This document shows positions 17,300-24,783 of a stretch of DNA of 49,779 bases, one piece after another; position 1 is the stretch's first letter, and each line of letters starts with the position of its first letter. A program made the translations under genes and the position numbers. The DNA lies in NCBI GenBank assembly GCA_017509045.1, contig JAFWQP010000017.1, positions 1 to 49,779 on the forward strand. The letters run 5' to 3'. Under the pieces are notes generated by a model. It worked only from the letters and a program-made list of their open reading frames with translations, did no database searches and was not told the origin of the DNA. The DNA comes from Bacteroidales bacterium. Lineage in GTDB: Bacteria > Bacteroidota > Bacteroidia > Bacteroidales > P3.

Positions 17300-18880
17300 C
17301 TATTTTTCGTACTTGCTTGCCATGTCTAGCGCCACATTCTTCAATATCTCCAAGTCCTCGGCTACCAAATTGCCCTTGTGCAGGTTCTCAAGCACATCGG
17401 CATGGTTCTGATGCAGGAAGAAGAGATACTCCGTCTCGAAATTGTGCACCTGGTTCGTCGGCACCTTCTGCAGCAAGCCCTTCGTGCCACAATAAATGAT
17501 GGCCACCTGATCTTCTACCGCCATAGGGGTATATTGCGGTTGTTTCAAAATTTCCACATTTCTGGCACCCTTGTCCAGCACCGCCTTCGTGGCAGCGTCA
17601 AGGTCTGAGCCAAACTTCGAGAAAGCCTCCAACTCACGATACTGCGCTTGGTCGAGTTTCAGTGTACCCGCAATCTTCTTCATCGACTTAATCTGAGCCT
17701 TACCACCCACGCGCGACACCGATATACCCACATTAATGGCAGGACGGATACCCGCGTTGAATAGGTTCGTTTCCAAGAAAATCTGTCCGTCGGTGATAGA
17801 GATGACATTAGTGGGGATATACGCCGACACATCGCCAGCCTGAGTCTCGATGATAGGCAGGGCTGTCAGCGAGCCGCCACCCTTCACCTTATCCTTCAAA
17901 CAGGCGGGCAAGTCGTTCATCTGACGGGCTATCTCATCGCTCTCAATAATACGGGCGGCACGCTCCAGTAGACGACTGTGCAGATAGAACACATCACCAG
18001 GAAAAGCCTCACGTCCCGGCGGGCGACGCAGCAACAGCGACACCTCACGGTATGCGACAGCCTGCTTGCTCAAGTCGTCATAAATCACCAGAGCGTTGCG
18101 TCCCGTGTCGCGGAAATACTCGCCGATGGCAGCGCCCGCAAAGGGAGCGTAAAACTGCATGGCAGCAGGATCCGATGCCGTAGCCGCCACCACAATAGTA
18201 TACTCCATCGCGCCCTTCTCCTCCAAATTTTTCACCAGATTGGCCACCGTCGAGCCCTTCTGTCCGCATGCCACATAGATGCAGTACACAGGGTCGCCGG
18301 CATCAAAGAAATTCTTCTGGTTGATAATCGTGTCGATAGCGATGGCTGTCTTACCCGTTTGGCGGTCGCCGATAATCAACTCACGCTGTCCGCGACCGAT
18401 AGGAATCATCGAGTCGATAGCCTTGATACCAGTCTGCAAAGGCTGTTCCACCGGCTGGCGGAAAATAACGCCTGGAGCCTTGCGCTCGATAGGCATCTCA
18501 AACATCTCCCCTTCGATAGGACCCTTGCCGTCGATAGGATGACCGATAGTGTTGATCACACGACCCACCAGGCCTTCGCCCACCTTAATCGAGGCGATAC
18601 GCTTGGTGCGTTTCACCGTGTCGCCCTCGTTGATAGTGCTCGCCTCTGCCAGCATCACCACACCCACGTTGTCCTCCTCCAAGTTTTGGACGATGCCCTG
18701 TTCACCGGTGGCGAACTCCACCAGCTCGCCCGACTGGGCGTTGTTAAGGCCGTAAACACGTGCAATACCGTCACCGACGGTCAGCACCGTACCAACCTCT
18801 TCCAGCGCTACGTCTAGGTCGACGTCTGCCAACTGTTTCTTCAGAATTGCCGATACTTCGGCTGGTTTAATTTCTGACAT
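17300..18880 (-). CDS. atpA: ATP synthase F1 subunit alpha
   Basis: 526 residues, normal length. Walker A GDRQTGKT at 171-178, with the DELSEED-side and [23 protein letters not shown] segment and the SRVGGKAQ motif typical of alpha subunits. It forms the non-catalytic nucleotide sites in the F1 head. It lies 43 bp after atpH and 81 bp before the atpG start; that second gap is filled by a heptamer-armed hairpin, unusual for an operon that is normally tightly packed. Confidence 0.98.
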   Translation of the reverse strand: MSEIKPAEVSAILKKQLADVDLDVALEEVGTVLTVGDGIARVYGLNNAQSGELVEFATGEQGIVQNLEEDNVGVVMLAEASTINEGDTVKRTKRIASIKVGEGLVGRVINTIGHPIDGKGPIEGEMFEMPIERKAPGVIFRQPVEQPLQTGIKAIDSMIPIGRGQRELIIGDRQTGKTAIAIDTIINQKNFFDAGDPVYCIYVACGQKGSTVANLVKNLEEKGAMEYTIVVAATASDPAAMQFYAPFAGAAIGEYFRDTGRNALVIYDDLSKQAVAYREVSLLLRRPPGREAFPGDVFYLHSRLLERAARIIESDEIARQMNDLPACLKDKVKGGGSLTALPIIETQAGDVSAYIPTNVISITDGQIFLETNLFNAGIRPAINVGISVSRVGGKAQIKSMKKIAGTLKLDQAQYRELEAFSKFGSDLDAATKAVLDKGARNVEILKQPQYTPMAVEDQVAIIYCGTKGLLQKVPTNQVHNFETEYLFFLHQNHADVLENLHKGNLVAEDLEILKNVALDMASKYEK

Positions 18881-18923
18881 ATTCTTAATTTTATTTTTTA
18901 ATTCTTATACTAACTAGCCTACA

Positions 18924-19481
18924 CTACAGCTTGCTCTCATATACATTCTCGTCAAAGGCATGGCGCAACTTCATCAAGTAGGTGCTGATACGAGCGTCGT
19001 ACATCATATTGTCGAACTCCATCGCCACCCCTCCGATAATCTTCGGGTCGGTCTTCGCCACCAGCTCCACCTCCTTGTGAGTATAGTCGGCAATCACCTT
19101 GGTCGCCAACGCACGCACCTCCTCGTCCACATCCTGCGCGGTCGTAATCTGCGACAGCACAATCCCGTGGCTCTTGCGATAGAGTTCTAGATACGAAGCA
19201 CTGATTCCCTTCAGATTCACCGAACGGTTCTTCCGCACCACAAAGTGGATAAACGACATCGTCGTCTTGCACACACGTTCGGCAAACAAGTCGTCCACTA
19301 TTGCCGCCTTTTTTGGTGCCTTTATCTCGGGATTGCGAAACACCGCATTCAACTCGCGATTCTCAGCACACACGCTGTTCACCAGCCGCATATCCCCCCA
19401 CACACGCTCCTGCTCCTGCGTATCTTCTGCCAGCATAAACAGCGCCTTGGCGTAATTAATATTAATTCTATAATCTTGCAT
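18924..19481 (-). CDS. atpH: ATP synthase F1 subunit delta
   Basis: 185 residues from ATG 19481 (MQDYRININYAKALFMLAED). The frame runs open to 19613, but 19541-19596 is a dispersed repeat, so the extra 44 codons are not gene sequence. NINYAKALFMLAED at the start and the C-terminal KTDPKIIGGVAMEFDNMMYDARISTYL are the usual delta/OSCP features. The subunit ties the peripheral stalk to the head. Upstream, 184 bp of repeats separate it from atpF. Confidence 0.94.
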   Translation of the reverse strand: MQDYRININYAKALFMLAEDTQEQERVWGDMRLVNSVCAENRELNAVFRNPEIKAPKKAAIVDDLFAERVCKTTMSFIHFVVRKNRSVNLKGISASYLELYRKSHGIVLSQITTAQDVDEEVRALATKVIADYTHKEVELVAKTDPKIIGGVAMEFDNMMYDARISTYLMKLRHAFDENVYESKL

Positions 19482-19540
19482 AAATCCTAACTTTTGAATT
19501 AAAACTGAGTCTTTTTTGATTGCTTGATTGTTACTCCGTG

Positions 19541-19596
19541 ACATTGCTTGGCTCAACATAGCGAGCAAGCTCTCTGCTCCCACCTTATGCAACGTT
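19541..19596 (+). repeat. 57-bp hairpin repeat family, copy B (inside the atp operon)
   Basis: Reads ACATTGCTTGGCTCAACATA, then GCGAGCAAGCTCTCTGCTCC, then CACCTTATGCAACGTT. Outer flanks TGCTTGATTG and CCAAGCATTCAA also resemble an inverted pair, as around copy D. Confidence 0.85.
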
Positions 19597-19665
19597 TGAG
19601 TTTTATCACTCAAGCATTAATACATCCAAGCATTCAATTATTATTTCACTTTTCAATTCTCAATT

Positions 19666-20166
19666 TTAATTCAGGTGTGCATTCTCCAATTCACGCTCTA
19701 TCAGACCATTGGCCTTCTGTTTGTCGCTCAACTCCGTTTTCATCAACTTTTCAGCAATATCAATCGACAACGACGCAATCTGGTTTTTCAACTCATGCAT
19801 CGCCTTCAATTTCTCGTTGTTGATGCTCTCGCGAGCCGCCTCCAAAATACGGTCGGCTTCCTCACTGGCCTTCAGACGTGCCTTTTCCTCAATTTCCTCT
19901 TTTGCCAAACGTGCATTACGCATAATCTCCTCGCGTTCCGCCTTAGCCTGACGCAACAGGTCCTCGTTGTGCGCCACCAACTGCTTCATTTCCTCACGAG
20001 CCTTCTCGGCGGCATTTAGCGACTCCTCAATAGCCTTTTCGCGGGCCTTCAATGACTTCAGCAGCATGGGCCATCCCCACTTGCCAAGAATGAATGCCAA
20101 GATGCCAAACGACACCAGCATCCAGAAAAAGGTACCCAGTCCAGGATTAATTAAAGGATTGTTCAT
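19666..20166 (-). CDS. atpF: ATP synthase Fo subunit b
   Basis: 166 residues. One membrane helix (about 11-30, GTFFWMLVSFGILAFILGKW) near the N-terminus, then a long charged coiled-coil (about 45-135, rich in E, K, R, A), as in the peripheral stalk dimer. The stop codon is immediately followed by AATTGAGAATTGA-type repeats. It is separated from atpE by 96 bp that hold a perfect 12-bp hairpin. Confidence 0.96.
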   Translation of the reverse strand: MNNPLINPGLGTFFWMLVSFGILAFILGKWGWPMLLKSLKAREKAIEESLNAAEKAREEMKQLVAHNEDLLRQAKAEREEIMRNARLAKEEIEEKARLKASEEADRILEAARESINNEKLKAMHELKNQIASLSIDIAEKLMKTELSDKQKANGLIERELENAHLN

Positions 20167-20214
20167 TTGATATCAATAATTTGTTATTTCTGTGTAATAA
20201 TTCAATTTCAAACA

Positions 20215-20243
20215 GGATGTTGGCGCCAATCGCGCCAACATCC
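20215..20243 (-). promoter_or_regulatory. Perfect intercistronic hairpin between atpE and atpF
   Basis: GGATGTTGGCGC (20215-20226) and GCGCCAACATCC (20232-20243) form a 12-bp perfect stem with a five-nt loop. No T-run follows on the minus strand, so it is not a standard terminator. It begins 19 bp after the atpE stop and could stabilise the atpE 3' end or attenuate downstream genes. Confidence 0.8.
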
Positions 20244-20262
20244 CATTCTTTTCGTCGGTATG

Positions 20263-20517
20263 CTACTTGAGGACAACCAGCAAGCAGACAACCACTGCGA
20301 AGAAGGCGACACCTTCAACCAGTGCGGCGGCGATAATCATGGTCGAACGGATGTCGCCACCAGCCTCAGGCTGGCGTGCCATGCCTTCCATGGCTCCCTG
20401 ACCAATCTTACCAATACCGAGACCCGCTCCGATGGTGGCGAGACCCGCTCCGACGGCTGCACCAAAATAGCCCCAGGCCATCTGTGCGGCAGCTTGTAAC
20501 AAAATGAGTAATGACAT
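20263..20517 (-). CDS. atpE: ATP synthase Fo subunit c
   Basis: 84 residues, two membrane helices with the polar loop ARQPEAGGDIR. The ion-carrying carboxylate is Glu68 in AALVEGVAFF. Two positions that mark Na+ c-rings are absent: the residue after Glu68 is Gly rather than Ser/Thr, and the helix-1 Gln is Ile35, so proton coupling is more likely. It is the first atp gene here; atpB, which often precedes it in Bacteroidetes, is not in the window. Promoter box at 20615-20622. Confidence 0.96.
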   Translation of the reverse strand: MSLLILLQAAAQMAWGYFGAAVGAGLATIGAGLGIGKIGQGAMEGMARQPEAGGDIRSTMIIAAALVEGVAFFAVVVCLLVVLK

Positions 20518-20614
20518 AGTAGTTAATTTTATGTTTGTTAATAAGTTTATTTATCTATTTTACAATTTCATACGCCACTCCCACCCCAACAAAGCACGCA
20601 CACTTTTGAGGAAA

Positions 20615-20622
20615 CAAAATTA
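20615..20622 (-). promoter_or_regulatory. atpE: Promoter -7 box for the atp cluster
   Basis: On the minus strand TAATTTTG fits TAnnTTTG, giving a leader of about 90 nt before atpE. Confidence 0.55.
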
Positions 20623-20860
20623 GACAATTTTTTTTAACCACACAACATTTTAACACTTAAAATCAAAAAAAACAATCTAATTACCTAATTTTCAACACTA
20701 ATTTTTCATCACTTCATCTATACTCACACCCACTCACCACAACATCCTCTCAACCCCCGTCTATTACCCTTTTCACGCCTTCCGCCACAGCCCTCCTTCA
20801 CCACTCACCACCCATCTGTCAGTATGCCTCATGTCATATTGACATTTATTTATCTTCCAT

Positions 20861-20920
20861 GACGTAGCTTCGGTTCTGAAAAAGAAAGCGAGTCTTCTCT
20901 GCCCTCACCTTATGCAACAT
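20861..20920 (+). repeat. 57-bp hairpin repeat family, copy C (diverged)
   Basis: GACGTAGCTTCGGTTCTG, an altered middle, then TCTTCTCTGCCCTCACC and TTATGCAACAT. The right half matches the family well, the left half poorly. Confidence 0.6.
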
Positions 20921-20954
20921 TCACATAAAAAAAACGACAATAGTATTTCTGATG

Positions 20955-21764
20955 TCAGCGTTTTAGGTATTTTATTTCTTTGGGGTCGATAAGGCGGTAT
21001 TGCATAGCTTTGGCGATGCGGGCGCCCGACTTGTTGACGATGTCGAGCTTGCGCGACAACTCTTTCTGCCGCTCTTGAATGCTCTTGTCGGTCTCGTTGA
21101 GGGTGGCGGCTATCTCTGAGGCGGTACACCCTGCGGCCTCGAGCAGGAGCAGTCGTTGTTCGGTGGGGGTCAACACCACGTTGCATCGCTGGTCTGCCAC
21201 ATGGGTAACATACAGTTCTGCCGCCTCCTTGAGGGTAAGCATCACGGGGTAGTTGAAGTAGTAGCGTTCGCCACGCTCCAGCGACTCGATGGCTCGCAGC
21301 ACATTCTCCACCGAAAAACCGCCTGCGGCGTTCTTGCTCACAAACGCCTGCACCCCGTGTTGCAGCGACTCAAACAGCACACGGGCTATCTCCATCATGC
21401 GATCTTGACGGTCCGCCTCGTCGGGCAGGGGATTGTCGAAACGACCTGAGAAAAGGGCTATCTTGATGTCGGGATATTTCTTGTGCACACGGTCGGCAAT
21501 GAAGATTCCACCTGTGGGCTCGCCTTGGAACTCGATGTCGAGCAGCAGATAGTCGGGCATTTCGTGAGGCGCAGGACTGTCGAGCGCCGCCATCAGTTGT
21601 GCTCCGTTGGCAAAGGTGTCGAGCACCGTCACATCACGATAGTCCACCTCGCCGTCGTCGTTCATGCCACACGCCACGCGATGGGGCTGGCCGTTGAGTT
21701 CTAGTTTAAGAGCTTTTCGGATGATGGGCTCGTCGTCCACAATCATTATTTTGATTGGTTCCAT
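20955..21764 (-). CDS. Response regulator, NarL/LuxR-like output
   Basis: 269 residues. Receiver domain with acidic pair D10-D11, phosphoacceptor D76 (YLLLDIEF), Ser106 (ALFSGR) and Lys144 (FVSKNA). The receiver is longer than usual, with extra residues after helix 1 (HRVACGMNDDGEVDY) and after strand 4 (GRFDNPLPDEADRQDR). The C-terminal helix-turn-helix (about 197-240, LTPTEQRLLLLEAAGCTASEIAATLN) resembles the LuxR type. It starts six bp after the kinase gene and is surely its partner. Targets are unknown. Confidence 0.9.
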   Translation of the reverse strand: MEPIKIMIVDDEPIIRKALKLELNGQPHRVACGMNDDGEVDYRDVTVLDTFANGAQLMAALDSPAPHEMPDYLLLDIEFQGEPTGGIFIADRVHKKYPDIKIALFSGRFDNPLPDEADRQDRMMEIARVLFESLQHGVQAFVSKNAAGGFSVENVLRAIESLERGERYYFNYPVMLTLKEAAELYVTHVADQRCNVVLTPTEQRLLLLEAAGCTASEIAATLNETDKSIQERQKELSRKLDIVNKSGARIAKAMQYRLIDPKEIKYLKR

Positions 21765-21769
21765 ATTCT

Positions 21770-23956
21770 TTATTGTTTATTTTCATTATTTCTCCAAGGT
21801 TCGGGCTGCCACCCTTCGTTGCCGTCGCCAGCCAGCAGGCAGTGGAAGGTGCTGCCTTCGTTCAGCTTGCTTTCCGCCCAGATACGACAGCCGCGCAGGG
21901 TATTGTCGTCGTGACGTTTGATGATATATTTGCATAGTATCAACCCAAAGCCTGTGCCGTGTGCAGCCGATGGGTTGGTGGCAGGCTGCACCTTCTTGTC
22001 GGCACGGAAAAGGTTCTCCAGCGTTTCCTCGTCCATACCAGCCCCAGTGTCGGCCACCTCGATATGCACAAAACGAGAGTCTTGTGGATAGACTTCGGAA
22101 TAAATAGTCACCTTGCCGTGGAGGGTGTGCTGCAAGGCGTTGTTCACCAAATTGCGCAGCATAATCTCGGTCAGTTGGCGGTCGCCCATGATGTTGAGGG
22201 TGGTGGGGTAGAAAATCAGGTCCACATCGTGTTCCAACCTCACACACGAGGCAGCAACGCTGTCGAATACCTCTTGTAATGCAAACACCGATGGCTGAAA
22301 CTGCAGCCCGCTAGGGATAGAGAGGTTGGTCCAACTCTTGATGTTGGCAAAGGTGCGCAACAACTGGTCGAGCACCTCCTTCCGCATGGCATCGCTCAAC
22401 TGGCGGTTGGTGAGGTAGGTCAGGAAGGGGTTGATGTCGTGGCGCAGCACCGAGAGACAGGTCTCGACATTGGCTATGCGCTCTATGTTTTGTTTACGGG
22501 CTCGCTGGAGTGTTGCCTTTTCGGCTCGCAGCACCTTCGAGCGGCGGTGCAGCAGCAGCACCATCACACCCAGCAACAGCAAGAATACCGAGCCCACGAT
22601 GATAGCGAGCACGTAGTACCGATTGCGGTTTTGCGACTGCGTCAAACGGTCTTGCAGCATAGCGTCGGCGCTCTCGTTTTGGCGGATAAAAGTGAGCAGC
22701 TCCATCTCGCGGGCATACCAGCTACGGTTCACCTCAGCCGAAGGGGAATAGCCCATGCGGATAAGTCCGTCGTAGAGCATTGCCTCAAACTTAGGCGCCA
22801 TACCGTCGTGCCAGCTGCTGTCGGCAAGGGCAAGTGTATAGTAGTCGTAGGCTTGGTCGTAGGCGCCCTGTCGCAGACAGTATTCGGCGGCAGCCACCAC
22901 AGCACCTAGGTGCTGGTAGGGGTCGGTGGTCTGAAAGAAAAGGCGGGTGGACACATAGAACATATCTAGGCCGTAGTCGCCCGTCACCGCGATGGAGTCG
23001 TGCGGATACAGGCGGTCGCCCAGTCTGCCCAACTCTTCGCCCCAGGCCGCACTGAGACGACGATGCGTTTCGGGGCGGATATTGGTGTCGGCAACAATAA
23101 ATGCCTGCAGCTGGAACACATTGGCCAAATGGTACGTGCTATACTGATTGGGGCGCACCATGATGCGCAGGTTCTCCGCCAGATGCTTGTACGCCATAGC
23201 CAGCAGTCGGGCATCGCTGCCCGAGGCGGAGGCGAGACGGTAGTAGCTGTGCGCCAAAGCATAGTTGAGCGACATATCCTCGGCATAGTCGCATTTCAGC
23301 TTTGGCCGGGCATCCTCCACCTCCTGCAGCAGTGCCGCCATAGTCTGCTGGGTGCTGGCGTCGAGCAAAGTACCCGACGAGGATGCCACCGCGCTGTTGC
23401 GGTAGTGGTAGTTAAGCGTCAGCGAGGTGATATAATACTCCATCTGTGCGTAAGAGTAGAGATAATTGTCCCATTTGCGGCGCAGCAGGGCGGAACGGTC
23501 GATATCATAGAGCAGCTGGTACGAGTCGGCGATGCGGCAGCTGCGCTGCAACAGACGTATCTGCATCAGCTGTGCAATCAGCCTTTCCACCTCGTTGTTG
23601 CGGCTCTGCCTGCCGGTGCGTGCCAGCGAGGGCGAAGTGGCTGCCAACACACTGTCGACATACACCGCCGCCGAGTCATGCTGAGCAAGCATATAGTAGC
23701 CAAAGGCGAGGTTGTTGAACGCCCTCAGACGTCCGTCGTGATAGTCGGGCAGCGAATCGCGCACCACATCCAGCGCGGCACACGCCTCATCGATAGAGTG
23801 GCGGGGGTCCTGATAGCGGTTCATAAACGAAGCCTTATTGTGGCTGTCCACCATACCGCGTAGCCTCAAGTTGAGGCCGTCGGATACCCTCTGCCGACCA
23901 CAGCCCATCGGCAGTAATATGGCAATCACCGCCATTGCTATAAAGAAACGTCTCAT
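21770..23956 (-). CDS. Lipoprotein-like TPR sensor histidine kinase
   Basis: 728 residues from ATG 23956 (MRRFFIAMAV); a TTG four codons upstream lies in the -7 box 23966-23973 and is rejected. The signal segment ends LLPMGCGRQ, a possible lipoprotein cysteine. A long helical periplasmic part (about 30-440) has TPR-like pairs (AFNNLAFGYYMLAQHDSAAVY, AYDQAYDYYTLALADS). Transmembrane helix about 447-469, then a coiled coil and the H-box SVLRHDINPFL with His506, N-box LRNLVNNALQH, G1 ADTGAGMDEE and G2 GTGFGLILCKYI. It resembles Bacteroides kinases with DUF5112/DUF5113 sensor regions. Signal unknown. Promoter and start are so close that the mRNA may have almost no leader. Confidence 0.88.
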   Translation of the reverse strand: MRRFFIAMAVIAILLPMGCGRQRVSDGLNLRLRGMVDSHNKASFMNRYQDPRHSIDEACAALDVVRDSLPDYHDGRLRAFNNLAFGYYMLAQHDSAAVYVDSVLAATSPSLARTGRQSRNNEVERLIAQLMQIRLLQRSCRIADSYQLLYDIDRSALLRRKWDNYLYSYAQMEYYITSLTLNYHYRNSAVASSSGTLLDASTQQTMAALLQEVEDARPKLKCDYAEDMSLNYALAHSYYRLASASGSDARLLAMAYKHLAENLRIMVRPNQYSTYHLANVFQLQAFIVADTNIRPETHRRLSAAWGEELGRLGDRLYPHDSIAVTGDYGLDMFYVSTRLFFQTTDPYQHLGAVVAAAEYCLRQGAYDQAYDYYTLALADSSWHDGMAPKFEAMLYDGLIRMGYSPSAEVNRSWYAREMELLTFIRQNESADAMLQDRLTQSQNRNRYYVLAIIVGSVFLLLLGVMVLLLHRRSKVLRAEKATLQRARKQNIERIANVETCLSVLRHDINPFLTYLTNRQLSDAMRKEVLDQLLRTFANIKSWTNLSIPSGLQFQPSVFALQEVFDSVAASCVRLEHDVDLIFYPTTLNIMGDRQLTEIMLRNLVNNALQHTLHGKVTIYSEVYPQDSRFVHIEVADTGAGMDEETLENLFRADKKVQPATNPSAAHGTGFGLILCKYIIKRHDDNTLRGCRIWAESKLNEGSTFHCLLAGDGNEGWQPEPWRNNENKQ

Positions 23957-23965
23957 AACAGGATG

Positions 23966-23973
23966 CAAAAGTA
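23966..23973 (-). promoter_or_regulatory. Promoter -7 box for the two-component operon
   Basis: On the minus strand TACTTTTG fits TAnnTTTG, only nine bp before the ATG at 23956. Confidence 0.5.
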
Positions 23974-24025
23974 CATAAAAAAAATGGAAAATAGAAATAT
24001 AGTGAAAAAAAATAATTAAAAAATA

Positions 24026-24190
24026 AGAAGCTGTTTAAATTTGATTGATGAATTTTATTATGCAGATAGACGAGCAGATTTTACTCCTTTTTGAGGGCGC
24101 AATGGGGCTCCATTGTAACCGAAAAAAGGAGAAAAAAGATGTCGTATATGTGCTTTAAGAAAATCATTGAATTAAGTTTAAACGGCTTCT
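24026..24190. mobile_element. 165-bp MITE-like element
   Basis: Ends are 31-bp imperfect inverted repeats: AGAAGCTGTTTAAATTTGAT (24026 on) and, on the other strand, AGAAGCCGTTTAAACTTAAT (from 24190). The interior has GCAATGGGGCTCCATTG, itself a small inverted repeat, between CTCCTTTTT and AAAAAGGAG. No reading frame and no clear target duplication. It looks like a non-autonomous transposon remnant; the parent family is not identified. Confidence 0.7.
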
Positions 24191-24201
24191 AAGTACCCAT
24201 C

Positions 24202-24247
24202 GACAAATGCTAATCTGTCAATAACCCTAATGACCGATTTGGGTTAA
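24202..24247 (+). promoter_or_regulatory. Conserved upstream hairpin element, copy 2
   Basis: Counterpart of 332-377. Stem TAACCC (24222-24227) with GGGTTA (24241-24246). It ends 49 bp before the -7 box at 24297, close to the spacing seen at copy 1. Confidence 0.5.
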
Positions 24248-24296
24248 ACTTTGAATATCGATACACTTTTTTTGTTAGGATTTAGAAAAAAAACAT

Positions 24297-24304
24297 TATA
24301 TTTG
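24297..24304 (+). promoter_or_regulatory. Promoter -7 box for the 24329-26343 genes
   Basis: TATATTTG fits TAnnTTTG; a TTTG at 24271-24274 is 22 bp upstream, suitable for the -33 element. The leader would be about 20 nt. Confidence 0.7.
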
Positions 24305-24328
24305 CAAAATAATAAATAATCGTGATTT

Positions 24329-24775
24329 ATGGAAGAAAACGACCTTATCATTTTGAACAACAGCAAAAAGCACATTGTTCGCGCAGGGAAATGGATGAAT
24401 ATTTTTTCAATCTTTGCCGTGTTTAGCGTGCTCTTTTTGGTGGCAGGCGGCGTGGTGCTGCTGTTTGTGAGCGGCTACCTCGACGAGGCTACGCCTTACT
24501 ACCTCGACAATCTGCTGGGCTTTGCCGGCATCGCTCTTATTGTGTTGGCAGCTGCGTTGCTGCCCGCCATCGTCTGTATGCGCCGTGCTGTGCATGCCGC
24601 CAACGAGGTTCGCATCAACAACGACCTCACCCCATCGGTCGAGTACCTGCGGCAGATACGCTATCTGTGGCACTACCTGATGGTACTCTTCGTAATCTGT
24701 TTCTGCATCTCCCTCTTGGGCTCTATCGCCGCTCTGGTCATTTACTGGCCTTCTATCAGTCTGGTTTTTGGTTGA
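24329..24775 (+). CDS. Small inner-membrane protein (DUF5362-like)
   Basis: 148 residues with a soluble start (MEENDLIILNNSKKHIVRAGKW) and three hydrophobic segments at about 24-46, 61-83 and 115-138. A polar stretch between segments 2 and 3 (RRAVHAANEVRINNDLTPSVEYLRQIRYLWHY) should be cytoplasmic. The S-x-x-H-I-R-A-G-K-W-M start resembles the DUF5362 type of Bacteroidetes, but I am not sure. It is followed by nadB after eight bp, so the two are co-transcribed. No function can be given. Confidence 0.75.
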   Translation: MEENDLIILNNSKKHIVRAGKWMNIFSIFAVFSVLFLVAGGVVLLFVSGYLDEATPYYLDNLLGFAGIALIVLAAALLPAIVCMRRAVHAANEVRINNDLTPSVEYLRQIRYLWHYLMVLFVICFCISLLGSIAALVIYWPSISLVFG

Positions 24776-24783
24776 TAGCGTGA

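Larger units (their letters stand above)
20518..20954. other. 437-bp gene-free region upstream of atpE
   Basis: Holds the atpE leader and promoter (20615-20622), an AT-rich, C-rich stretch without visible structure, and a diverged 57-bp repeat copy (20861-20920). No reading frame of atpB or atpI type is visible on either strand. I see no terminator for the response regulator gene on the minus strand. Confidence 0.7.

Noticed and set aside
18924..19613. Longer atpH with 44 extra N-terminal residues
   Set aside because: The extension is encoded by the dispersed 57-bp repeat found at four other places and is not part of delta subunits.
24026..24190. Transposase remnant in the MITE-like element
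   Set aside because: None of the six frames gives a recognisable transposase fragment; only the terminal repeats support mobility.
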